From contig DATGGU010000134.1 in assembly GCA_035308365.1 (NCBI GenBank), positions 1 through 64,000 on the forward strand: DNA of 64,000 bases, given 5' to 3'. The translations under genes and the position numbers were made by a program. Of the stretch, positions 57,331 through 64,000 are shown piece by piece. Position 1 is the stretch's first letter. Each line of letters begins with the position of its first letter. Source of the DNA: PALSA-505 sp035308365 (GTDB taxonomy: Bacteria; Actinomycetota; Actinomycetes; Streptosporangiales; Streptosporangiaceae). Below the pieces are notes generated by a model. That model ran no database searches, was not told where the DNA came from, and was given only the letters and a program-made list of their open reading frames with translations.

Positions 57331-58658
57331 CCCTTGACTGCGCCGATCGTCGCGCGGTACTGCGCCACCGTGGCGCGGGCGACCGCGGGCCAGGCGAACC
57401 GCTCCTGCACCCGGCGCAGCGCCGCGTCGCCGAGCCGCTCCCGTTCGGCCGGGGAGGCGAGCAGCCGGCCGAGTACGGCGGCCAGTTCGTCCGCGTCACC
57501 GGGCTCGACCAGCGCGGCGGCCTCCCCGGTCACCTCGGGCAGCGCGCCGGTCCTGGAGGCGACGAGCGGGGTGCCCGAGGCCATGTGCTCGACGGCCGGC
57601 AGCGAGAACCCCTCGTACAGCGAGGGCACGACGGCGATCTGGGCGCTGGCGAGCAGTTCGGCGAGTTCGTCGTTGCTCATCCCGTGGGTGAACCGGACCG
57701 GGCCGGCCAGGCCCAGCTCACCCATCAGCTTGTCGGTCGGGCCGCCCGGCGTGGGCTTGCTGACCACGATCAGGTGGGCGTCCGGCGCGGCCGCGGAATC
57801 CAGCAGCTTCCGGAACGCGCGCAGTAGCGTGGTCACGCCCTTCATCGGCGAGTCCGCACTGGCCACGGCGACCACCCGGCCCGCCACCCTGGGCTGGCGG
57901 CGCGGGTGGAACAGGCGGGTGTCCACGCCGAGCGGGATGACCTTGACGCTGTCCGGGACGGCCCGGAAGTCCTTGATGATGTCCCGGCGTGAGGATTCGG
58001 AAACGGTCAGGATCGGGCCGTTCATGGACACCCGGTGCGCGACCCGGCCCTGCATCCGGACGAACGCGTACCAGCGGCGTTTGCCCAGCCGGGACAGCCC
58101 GCGGGTCGCCTCCAGTTCGATCCGGCGGTCCACGCTGACCGGGTGGTGAATGCTGGTGACCAGCGGCAGCCCGAGCCGGGCCAGGCCGAGCAGGCCGTAG
58201 CCGAGCACCTGGTTGTCGTGCACGACGTCGAAGTCGCCGCTGCGCGGGCGCAGTGCCCGCAGCGCGCGCAGGCTGAAGGTGAGCGGCTCGGGGAAGGCGC
58301 CGGTCTTCATCGCGGCGACCTCGAGCACGTCGATCCAGTCCCGGTACTCACCCAGCTTCGGCGTGCGGAACGGATCGTCATCCCGGTACAGGTCCAGGCT
58401 CGGCACCTGGCGCAACTGCGGCCCGGGTTCGAGCTCCGGGTAGGGCTGGCCGGAGAACACCTCGACACTGTGCCCGAGCGCGCACAGTTCGCGGCTGAGG
58501 TGCCTGACGTAGATGCCCTGGCCGCCGCAGTGCGGCTTGCTCCGGTAGGACAGCATCGCGATGCGCAGCGGCTGGTCCGCCTCGGCCGCGCCGCCGAGCC
58601 GGGCCACGGTGGTCTGCGGCGTGGCCGTTTCTGGGCGCCGGGCTCGCACGCTGGTCAC
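57324..58658 (-). CDS. GT4-family glycosyltransferase
   Basis: Retaining GT-B glycosyltransferase of 444 residues. N-terminal SYRSKPHCGGQGIYVRHLSREL, VVHDNQVLGYG and the donor-site EX7E-type motif LYEGFSLPAVEHMASGTPLV are clear. The GTG at 58658 has GAAGGG 7 nt upstream; the frame runs further up without similarity. It heads a three-gene operon (GT, methyltransferase, cyclase-fold protein). Acceptor unknown. Confidence 0.9.
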   Translation of the reverse strand: MTSVRARRPETATPQTTVARLGGAAEADQPLRIAMLSYRSKPHCGGQGIYVRHLSRELCALGHSVEVFSGQPYPELEPGPQLRQVPSLDLYRDDDPFRTPKLGEYRDWIDVLEVAAMKTGAFPEPLTFSLRALRALRPRSGDFDVVHDNQVLGYGLLGLARLGLPLVTSIHHPVSVDRRIELEATRGLSRLGKRRWYAFVRMQGRVAHRVSMNGPILTVSESSRRDIIKDFRAVPDSVKVIPLGVDTRLFHPRRQPRVAGRVVAVASADSPMKGVTTLLRAFRKLLDSAAAPDAHLIVVSKPTPGGPTDKLMGELGLAGPVRFTHGMSNDELAELLASAQIAVVPSLYEGFSLPAVEHMASGTPLVASRTGALPEVTGEAAALVEPGDADELAAVLGRLLASPAERERLGDAALRRVQERFAWPAVARATVAQYRATIGAVKGC

Positions 58659-58853
58659 GCAGTCGCCCTTCCTCGTAAGAAGCCTGATAGAACCGGATGT
58701 GCCGAGCTGATCGAGGCCTGCGCTGCGTGACCTCCAGGCAGCGAACATTACCATCCGGTACACCCCGTCCTGCGGGTATCCCGGCGGAGCGCTGGCCGGG
58801 GCTGGGTAGGCTACCGGCGACGTGGCCCGAATTCTGTTCGGGTCCCGAGCGTC

Positions 58854-59900
58854 ATGGAGGTTCCGCTGGCTAAGCGCGCACTGATCACCGGCATAACCGG
58901 GCAGGACGGCTCCTACCTCGCCGAGCACCTGCTCGCCCTCGGCTACGACGTCTGGGGCCTGGTCCGCGGCCAGTCCAACCCGCGGGTGCAGCGGGTGCGG
59001 GAACTGCTCGCCGACGTCAAGCTGGCCCGCGGCGACCTGCTCGACCAGGGCAGCCTGATCTCCGCCGTCGAGCGGGCCCAGCCCGACGAGGTGTACAACC
59101 TGGCGGCCATCTCCTACGTGCCCATGTCCTGGCAGCAGGCGGAGCTCACCGGCGAGGTCACCGGCCTCGGCGTGCTCCGGGTGCTCGAGGCGATCCGGGT
59201 GTGCAGCGGGATCAGCGCGTCACGCACGCCCGGGCGCGGCCAGATCCGGTTCTATCAGGCGTCCTCATCGGAGATGTTCGGCCAGGTGCGCCAGTCGCCG
59301 CAGACCGAGGAAACGCCCTTCCACCCGCGCAGCCCCTACGGCGTGGCCAAGGTCTACGGGCACTTCCTCACCCAGAACTACCGCGAGTCCTACGGCATGT
59401 ACGCGGTGTCCGGCATCCTGTTCAACCACGAGTCGCCGCGCCGCGGCACGGAGTTCGTCACCCGCAAGATCTCGGTGGCCGCCGCCAAGATCAAGCTGGG
59501 CCTGGCCCGGCAGCTCCGCCTCGGCAACCTGTCGGCCAGCCGCGACTGGGGCTTCGCCGGCGACTACGTGCGCGCGATGCGGCTCATGCTCGCCCAGGAC
59601 GAGCCCGCCGACTACGTCGTCGGCACCGGCATCACGCACTCGGTGGAGCAGCTCGTCCAGCGGGCCTTCGAGGTGGCCGGGCTGGACTGGCGCGACCACG
59701 TGGTGTGCGACGCCGCGTTCATCCGCCCGGCCGAGGTCGATAAGCTCTGCGCCGACGCGTCGAAGGCACGGGAGCGGCTTGGCTGGACACCCTCCACCAC
59801 GTTCGACGAGCTGGTCACGATGATGGTCGAGTCCGACCTGAACCTGCTGTCCGCTCCCGGTGGGTATGCCGACGACTCGTTCAGCCATGATGTGTGGTGA
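58854..59900 (+). CDS. GDP-mannose 4,6-dehydratase-like sugar-nucleotide enzyme
   Basis: SDR-type dehydratase of 348 residues. The Rossmann motif is ALITGITGQDGSYLAEHLL; the catalytic set is YQASSSEMFGQV (Ser-Ser-Glu) and SPYGVAKVYGHFLTQ (Tyr-x3-Lys). NHESPRRGTEFVTRKI matches GDP-mannose dehydratase. The ATG at 58854 is used; a GGAGG inside its first codons lies 5 nt before CTG-GCT-AAG, so a CTG start at AKRALITG is also possible. Divergent from the GT operon (195 bp). Confidence 0.92.
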   Translation: MEVPLAKRALITGITGQDGSYLAEHLLALGYDVWGLVRGQSNPRVQRVRELLADVKLARGDLLDQGSLISAVERAQPDEVYNLAAISYVPMSWQQAELTGEVTGLGVLRVLEAIRVCSGISASRTPGRGQIRFYQASSSEMFGQVRQSPQTEETPFHPRSPYGVAKVYGHFLTQNYRESYGMYAVSGILFNHESPRRGTEFVTRKISVAAAKIKLGLARQLRLGNLSASRDWGFAGDYVRAMRLMLAQDEPADYVVGTGITHSVEQLVQRAFEVAGLDWRDHVVCDAAFIRPAEVDKLCADASKARERLGWTPSTTFDELVTMMVESDLNLLSAPGGYADDSFSHDVW

Positions 59901-59980
59901 GTTCGGGGTGGGGCGCTGGTTCCCCGGGAAGACCATCATTGTCCATTACGGAGACATCCAGCCTGCTGGCCGGCCCTGAC

Positions 59981-61099
59981 CTACTCCAGCGGGCCGAAGA
60001 ACGCCTGCAGGTCCGCCGCCAGCAGGGCCGGGGCCTCCATCGCCGGGAAGTGCCTGCCGCGCTCGAACTCCGACCAGTGCGCACCGGGCGGCGCCGGGAC
60101 CAGGCGGCGGACCGTCTCATCGGCACCGAACACCGCGAAGCCCTGCGGCACCTCCGGTGGCGCCCCCCAGTCGGTGGAGTGCGCCTGGTCGTACAGGGTG
60201 TGCGCGGCGCTGGCGCCGGACCCGGTGAACCAGTACAGGCTGACGGTGGTCAGCAACTGGTCCCGGCCGACCGGCAGGTCGGTCCACTCGTGAACCTTCT
60301 CCGCGATCCAGGCGAGTTGCAGCACCGGCGAGTCCGTCAGGCCGTAACCGATGGTCTGCGGCCGGCTGTTCTGGATCGCCAGGTAGCCGGAGCCCTCGTT
60401 CCCGAAGGCGGCCATCCGGTCCGCGATCAGCTTGTCGACCGGGTCGTTTTCATCGAGCTTGTCAGCCATCCCGGGGATGAAGGTGGCGGTGGCGGCGGCG
60501 GTCAGCGGATCGGTCACCACGTGCATGCCGATGACACGCTCACCGTCGAGCCCGGCGACCATGCCCGACACCCCGGCCCCGATGTCGCCGCCGTGCACGC
60601 CGTACCGCTGGTAGCCAAGCCGCCGCATCAGCTCGGCCCAGGCCCGGGCGGTGCGGCCCATGGTCCAGCCTTCCGAGGCCAGCGGGGTGGAGAAGGCATA
60701 CCCCGGCAACGACGGCGCGACGACATGGAACGCCTGGCCTTCGGCCGGGTTGACCAGCGGCTCGATCAGCTCCAGAAACTCGGCCACCGAGCTGGGGTAC
60801 CCATGGGTGATCAGCAGTGGCTTGGCATCGGCCCGGCCGGACCTGACGTGCAGAAAATGGATCCGCTGCCCGTCGATCTCGGTGGTGAACTGCGGATACT
60901 CATTCAGCCGCGCCTCGGCGGCCCGCCAGTCGAACCCGGTGCGCCAGTACTCGGCCAGCTCCCTGAGATACCCCAGCGGTATCCCGCGGGTCCACCCCGC
61001 CCCGGGCATCTCGCCGGGCCAGCGGGCGCCGGCCAGCCGGCCGCGCAGGTAGTCAACCTCGGCCTGTGGAACCTCGATGCGGAAGGCCTGAATGCTCAT
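59981..61099 (-). CDS. Epoxide hydrolase family alpha/beta hydrolase
   Basis: Hydrolase of 372 residues with the EHN N-terminal domain (FRIEVPQAEVDYLRGRLAGARWP). The oxyanion motif is HGYPSS, the nucleophile Asp is in HGGDIGAGVSG and the catalytic His in GRHFPAMEAP. The ATG at 61099 has AAGGAG 7 nt upstream. The divergent WYL regulator and the palindrome between them suggest substrate-linked control. Natural substrate unknown. Confidence 0.9.
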   Translation of the reverse strand: MSIQAFRIEVPQAEVDYLRGRLAGARWPGEMPGAGWTRGIPLGYLRELAEYWRTGFDWRAAEARLNEYPQFTTEIDGQRIHFLHVRSGRADAKPLLITHGYPSSVAEFLELIEPLVNPAEGQAFHVVAPSLPGYAFSTPLASEGWTMGRTARAWAELMRRLGYQRYGVHGGDIGAGVSGMVAGLDGERVIGMHVVTDPLTAAATATFIPGMADKLDENDPVDKLIADRMAAFGNEGSGYLAIQNSRPQTIGYGLTDSPVLQLAWIAEKVHEWTDLPVGRDQLLTTVSLYWFTGSGASAAHTLYDQAHSTDWGAPPEVPQGFAVFGADETVRRLVPAPPGAHWSEFERGRHFPAMEAPALLAADLQAFFGPLE

Positions 61100-61147
61100 C
61101 GCGTTTCTCCTTGTCGCGGCGCTCGTACTGACAAGAAGAAGGCTAGG

Positions 61148-61180
61148 CATAATCTAGGAAAGGTCCTTTCCTAGATTATG
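61148..61180. promoter_or_regulatory. 33-bp perfect palindrome, operator candidate
   Basis: CATAATCTAGGAAAGG (61148-61163) is repeated exactly in reverse complement at 61165-61180 around a single central T. It lies 48 bp from the epoxide hydrolase start and 14 bp before the WYL regulator ATG, so it could control both. Confidence 0.8.
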
Positions 61181-61194
61181 GTCAGAGTTGAAGA

Positions 61195-62154
61195 ATGCTG
61201 GAAACCTCGGCCCGCCTGCTGCGCCTGCTGTCCCTGCTGCAAGCCCGGCGTGACTGGACGAGCGCCGAGCTGGCCGCCAAGCTCGGGGTCACCACCCGCA
61301 CCATCCGCAACGACATCAACCGGCTGCGCGACCTCGGCTACCCGGTCGAGGCCCGCCCAGGAGTGGCCGGCGGGTACCGGCTGGGCTCCGGGGGAGCCCT
61401 GCCGCCGCTGCTGCTCGACGACGAGGAAGCCGTGGCCGTCGCGGTCGGCCTGCGCACCGCCGCCAGCGCCTCGATCACCGGGATCGAGGAAGCTTCGGTG
61501 CGCGCCCTGGCCAAGCTGCAGCAGGTGCTCCCCTCCCGGCTGCGCCACCGGGTCAGCGCCGTCCAGTCGGCTACATTGTCCATGCCCTCGCCCGGCCCGG
61601 CGGTCGATCCGGACACCCTCACCATGATCGCAACCGCGTGCCGGGACCACGAACTGCTCCGCTTCGGCTACCGCTCCCATTCCGGCACGGCTACCCGGCG
61701 CTCGGCCGAGCCCTACCGCCTGGTCAACGACCGGCGGCGCTGGTACCTGGTGGCCTGGGACACCGGCCGCGACGACTGGCGCACCTTCCGGGTGGACCGG
61801 ATCCAGCCCCGCCCTCCGGCCGGGCCGCGCTTCGCCCCCCGCCCGCTGCCGCCCGACGAGGAGATCATGGCCCGGGTGGCTCGCGGCGTCGGCGAAGCCA
61901 CCTGGAAGTACCGGGCCAAGGTGATCGTCCAGGCCCCCGCGGCCTACGTTCGCGGCCGCCTGCCGATCCCGGTGGCGGTGCAACCCCTGGGCGAGGACCG
62001 GTGCTCGTTCGAGCCAGGCTCGGACCACCCCGAGATGCTCGCCCTCCACCTGGGACTGCTGGACGCCGACTTCACCGTCGTGGACTCGCCCGAGCTGGTG
62101 GACGCCCTGCGCAAGCTGAGCCGCCGCTACCAGCGCGCGATCGGCGCCCAGTAG
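61195..62154 (+). CDS. WYL-domain DeoR-like transcriptional regulator
   Basis: Regulator of 319 residues. HTH (1-60): LLRLLSLLQARRDWTSAELAAKLGVTTRTIRNDINRL; WYL domain (about 140-225): RSAEPYRLVNDRRRWYLVAWDTGRDDWRTFRVDRI; C-terminal WCX extension. It probably represses or activates the adjacent epoxide hydrolase gene through the palindrome at 61148. ATG at 61195. Confidence 0.92.
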   Translation: MLETSARLLRLLSLLQARRDWTSAELAAKLGVTTRTIRNDINRLRDLGYPVEARPGVAGGYRLGSGGALPPLLLDDEEAVAVAVGLRTAASASITGIEEASVRALAKLQQVLPSRLRHRVSAVQSATLSMPSPGPAVDPDTLTMIATACRDHELLRFGYRSHSGTATRRSAEPYRLVNDRRRWYLVAWDTGRDDWRTFRVDRIQPRPPAGPRFAPRPLPPDEEIMARVARGVGEATWKYRAKVIVQAPAAYVRGRLPIPVAVQPLGEDRCSFEPGSDHPEMLALHLGLLDADFTVVDSPELVDALRKLSRRYQRAIGAQ

Positions 62155-62278
62155 CAGCCGGGCGCTCCGAAGCTACGCCGCCGATCTGGCCAACTGACTC
62201 AAGACACCCGCCGCCTGGCGGTGTGCACTGGCAACCGGCTACCCGGGCAGTATGCCAATTGGATGGTACTTTTATGGT

Positions 62279-62515
62279 ATGCGGGCAACTATTGACAAGG
62301 CAGGGCGCCTGGTTATCCCCAAGACGCTACGGGACAGCATTGGCCTGGTGCCTGGCGAGGTAGAGGTGACCGCCGACGGCGCCGGCCTGCACATAGAGCC
62401 GCCCCCAGACGACCGGCTGGAAGACGAAGACGGCCTGCTGGTCATCCCGGCCGCTCCTGACGGCCCCGTCGGCGACGACCTGGTCCGGATGCTGCGCGAT
62501 GCCGACCAGCGATGA
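62279..62515 (+). CDS. AbrB/SpoVT-type antitoxin (VapB)
   Basis: Antitoxin of 78 residues with an N-terminal AbrB swapped-hairpin DNA-binding domain (RATIDKAGRLVIPKTLRDSIGL) and an acidic toxin-binding tail. The ATG at 62279 is used because it begins at the domain edge; the upstream frame is open for nine codons. It overlaps the toxin gene by 17 bp. Short ATGGTA direct repeats (62264 and 62275) lie just upstream and may be operator half sites. Confidence 0.85.
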   Translation: MRATIDKAGRLVIPKTLRDSIGLVPGEVEVTADGAGLHIEPPPDDRLEDEDGLLVIPAAPDGPVGDDLVRMLRDADQR

Positions 62516-62927
62516 CCCGCCTCAGCTCCTGATCGACACCAGCGTCGCCGTCGCCCTTGTCACCGCCGGGCACGAACACCACCAGGCCACCAGGAAGGCC
62601 GTCGGCGACCGCCGGTGCGGGCTCAGCGGCCACGCGGCCTTCGAGACCTTCTCCGTCCTGACCCGGCTGCCCCCACCGAACCGCCGCACCCCAGCCGTCA
62701 TCGCCCAACTGCTCGCCCACAATTTCCCCGGCTCACGCTTCCTGAGCACCCAGGGCGCGCGACGGCTCCACACCAGGCTGGCATCGCTGGGTATCGCCGG
62801 CGGAGCCGTCTACGACGCGCTTGTCGCTGCCGCGTCAGCCGAGCACCAGATCCCGCTCGCCACCCGCGACCGCAGAGCCGCCGAGACCTACCGCGCCCTC
62901 GGCATCGACTTCGAACTGATCGATTAG
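62499..62927 (+). CDS. VapC-type PIN-domain toxin
   Basis: PIN-domain ribonuclease of 142 residues with its acidic residues intact: Asp in LLIDTSVAVAL, Glu in AAFETFSVL, Asp in GAVYDALVAA and Asp in ATRDRRAAE. Coupled by overlap to its AbrB-type antitoxin. In contrast to the VapC at 18374 this one looks active. Confidence 0.9.
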   Translation: MPTSDDPPQLLIDTSVAVALVTAGHEHHQATRKAVGDRRCGLSGHAAFETFSVLTRLPPPNRRTPAVIAQLLAHNFPGSRFLSTQGARRLHTRLASLGIAGGAVYDALVAAASAEHQIPLATRDRRAAETYRALGIDFELID

Positions 62928-63014
62928 AGCGCTTGGTCAGCAGCCCACGTGGGTGAGCTCCCCGGGCGTGCGGGTGGCTGCGGCCAGATCCTCCCCAAAG
63001 GGTGGCTTGCCTGG

Positions 63015-63743
63015 TCAGCCCACTGCGCCGCCGACCAGGTAGCCGATGACGAATGTCAGGGCGGCAGCGGCGGCGCCGAGGATGAGCTGGCGGGCGGCGC
63101 CGCGGATGAAGGGCCGGCTGGTCAGCCTGGCCACGGAGCCACCGCCGACGACGGCGGCCAGCGCTGCCAGGGCGAGTGCCAGCGGAAGTGAGTTGACGCC
63201 GGCCAGGAAGGGCAGCAGCGGGATGATCGCGCCGACCGCGAACGAGAGCAGCGAGGCTCCGGCCGCCGTGAACGGCGAGGGCAGGTCGTGCGGGTCCACG
63301 CCGAGTTCCTCGCGGACGTGGACGTTCAGCGCCTCGGCCGGGTTCCTGGAGATCTGCTCCGCAACCTCCCTGGCGATGGCTGGATCCACGCCCCGCGCGC
63401 GGAACATCGCGGCCAGCTCCCGCTGCTCGGCAACCGGGTTGTTCTCCAGCTCCTGCCTTTCCTTGCTGACCTCCGAGCCGACCAGCTCGTTTTGCGACGA
63501 GACCGAAACGTACTCACCGGCTGCCATGGAGAAGGCGCCGGCCGCCAGCCCGGCCAGGCCGGTGAGGATGATGATGTGCGGATGGACATTGGCGCCGCCC
63601 ACACCGGCGATCAGCGAGACGTTGGTGACCAGGCCGTCCATGGCGCCGAACACCGTCGGCCGCAGCCAGCCGCCGGATACGTCCCGGTGGTGATGGCCGC
63701 CCGGCGGGTGCGTGTCAGCCCTGGATTCGCGTGCGGTGGCCAT
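63015..63743 (-). CDS. VIT1/CCC1-family transporter-like protein
   Basis: Membrane protein of 242 residues related to Fe2+/Mn2+ transporters of the VIT1 family. The first helix holds the FGAMDGLVTNVSLIAGVGG signature and MAAGEYVSVSSQNE is the second conserved segment; a metal-binding-like helical domain with Glu (ELAAMFRARGVDPAIAREVAEQI) sits in the middle. An N-terminal His cluster (GGHHHRD) is present. The ATG at 63743 has AGGAA 6-7 nt upstream. Metal specificity inferred. Confidence 0.88.
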   Translation of the reverse strand: MATARESRADTHPPGGHHHRDVSGGWLRPTVFGAMDGLVTNVSLIAGVGGANVHPHIIILTGLAGLAAGAFSMAAGEYVSVSSQNELVGSEVSKERQELENNPVAEQRELAAMFRARGVDPAIAREVAEQISRNPAEALNVHVREELGVDPHDLPSPFTAAGASLLSFAVGAIIPLLPFLAGVNSLPLALALAALAAVVGGGSVARLTSRPFIRGAARQLILGAAAAALTFVIGYLVGGAVG

Positions 63744-63855
63744 TGTGGATTCCTGTCCCTTTCCGGCGCTGCTAATCGCCGGGACACCGCATCGTGTCCA
63801 GCTCATCTGCCGCTGACGAGCCTAGCGTGACCCGCTTGGTTGGTAATGGCCCAAG

Positions 63856-64000
63856 TCAGTGGGTTGCGGTTAGTTCTTGGTAGAGGGCGGCCGTCTGGGC
63901 GGCGATCGTGGACCAGCCGAAGTCGGCGGCCGCGCGGGCGCGGCCGGCCTTGCCCATGGATGCGGCCAGGTCCGCGTCGCGGACAAGGATGTTCAGGGCG
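63856..64000 (-). CDS. Glycosyltransferase C-terminus (5' end beyond window)
   Basis: The last 47 codons of a minus-strand gene. It reads LAASMGKAGRARAAADFGW and IAAQTAALYQEL, the C-terminal helices of GT-B glycosyltransferases such as glycogen synthase (GlgA-type). The start lies past the right edge. Confidence 0.75.
   Translation of the reverse strand, partial: ALNILVRDADLAASMGKAGRARAAADFGWSTIAAQTAALYQELTATH

Overview
The window comes from a GC-rich actinomycete chromosome. The lineage markers are a SigR/RsrA thiol-stress pair, WhiB1, a PdtaS-type histidine kinase, a fused 2-oxoglutarate decarboxylase/E1-E2 protein (Kgd/OdhA), nickel superoxide dismutase with its maturation protease, a SigF/RsbW pair, DUF397 and DUF6104 remnants or genes, and frequent GTG/TTG starts. 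The family cannot be fixed from the sequence; a Streptosporangiales- or Streptomyces-like soil actinomycete fits. Almost all of the window is coding. I saw no rRNA, tRNA, CRISPR array or intact insertion sequence.

Positions 1-6300 hold an MmyB-type regulator (cut by the left edge), a KimA-like K+ permease, a drug-type MFS exporter with a lipoprotein, a CBS-domain protein and hisN. Positions 6600-28700 contain a backbone that I recognise from memory as conserved in Actinobacteria. It comprises rsgA, aroA, an SRAP protein, sigR-rsrA, a biotinyl-domain protein, pdtaS, whiB1, a diacylglycerol-kinase-like protein and a small membrane protein, and it matches the M. tuberculosis Rv3228-Rv3217c neighbourhood. 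Into it are set two tandem HD-domain membrane proteins, a BsaP-like protein with a ThDP enzyme, a VapBC module, a DUF3311/SSS symporter pair, and a biotin operon (bioF-gntR-bioD-bioB) with a GntR/UTRA regulator inside it.

Positions 28700-36400 carry sigF/rsbW, sodN/sodX, an amino-acid permease, a CGNR-like zinc-finger protein, malic enzyme and an MDR reductase. Positions 36400-42700 are more accessory: a seven-repeat secreted propeller, a DUF397 relic, two overlapping secreted proteins of unknown function, and a PadR/DUF4097 pair. Positions 42900-53500 hold a DUF6104 protein, kgd, a BlaI-type regulator, a 1057-residue membrane-anchored propeller, a nitrilase and an aminotransferase. Positions 53600-64000 hold a GntR regulator, a ferredoxin, a surface-glycan-like cluster (methyltransferases, terpene-cyclase-fold protein, GT4, Gmd-like dehydratase), an epoxide hydrolase/WYL regulator pair sharing a 33-bp palindrome, a second VapBC module, a VIT1-like protein and the 3' end of a glycosyltransferase.

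The most interesting non-coding signal is a family of four approximately 75-91 bp elements with 17-bp terminal inverted repeats (6368, 11411, 22841, 26591). One supplies the 3' end of pdtaS and another overlaps the start of bioD. Other candidates for new biology are the embedded biotin regulator with an operator-like palindrome, a CTG start for rsgA, a SigR promoter inside the extended sigR frame, a VapC lacking its first catalytic Asp, an in-frame minisatellite in the ATPase domain of PdtaS, and several perfect palindromes.
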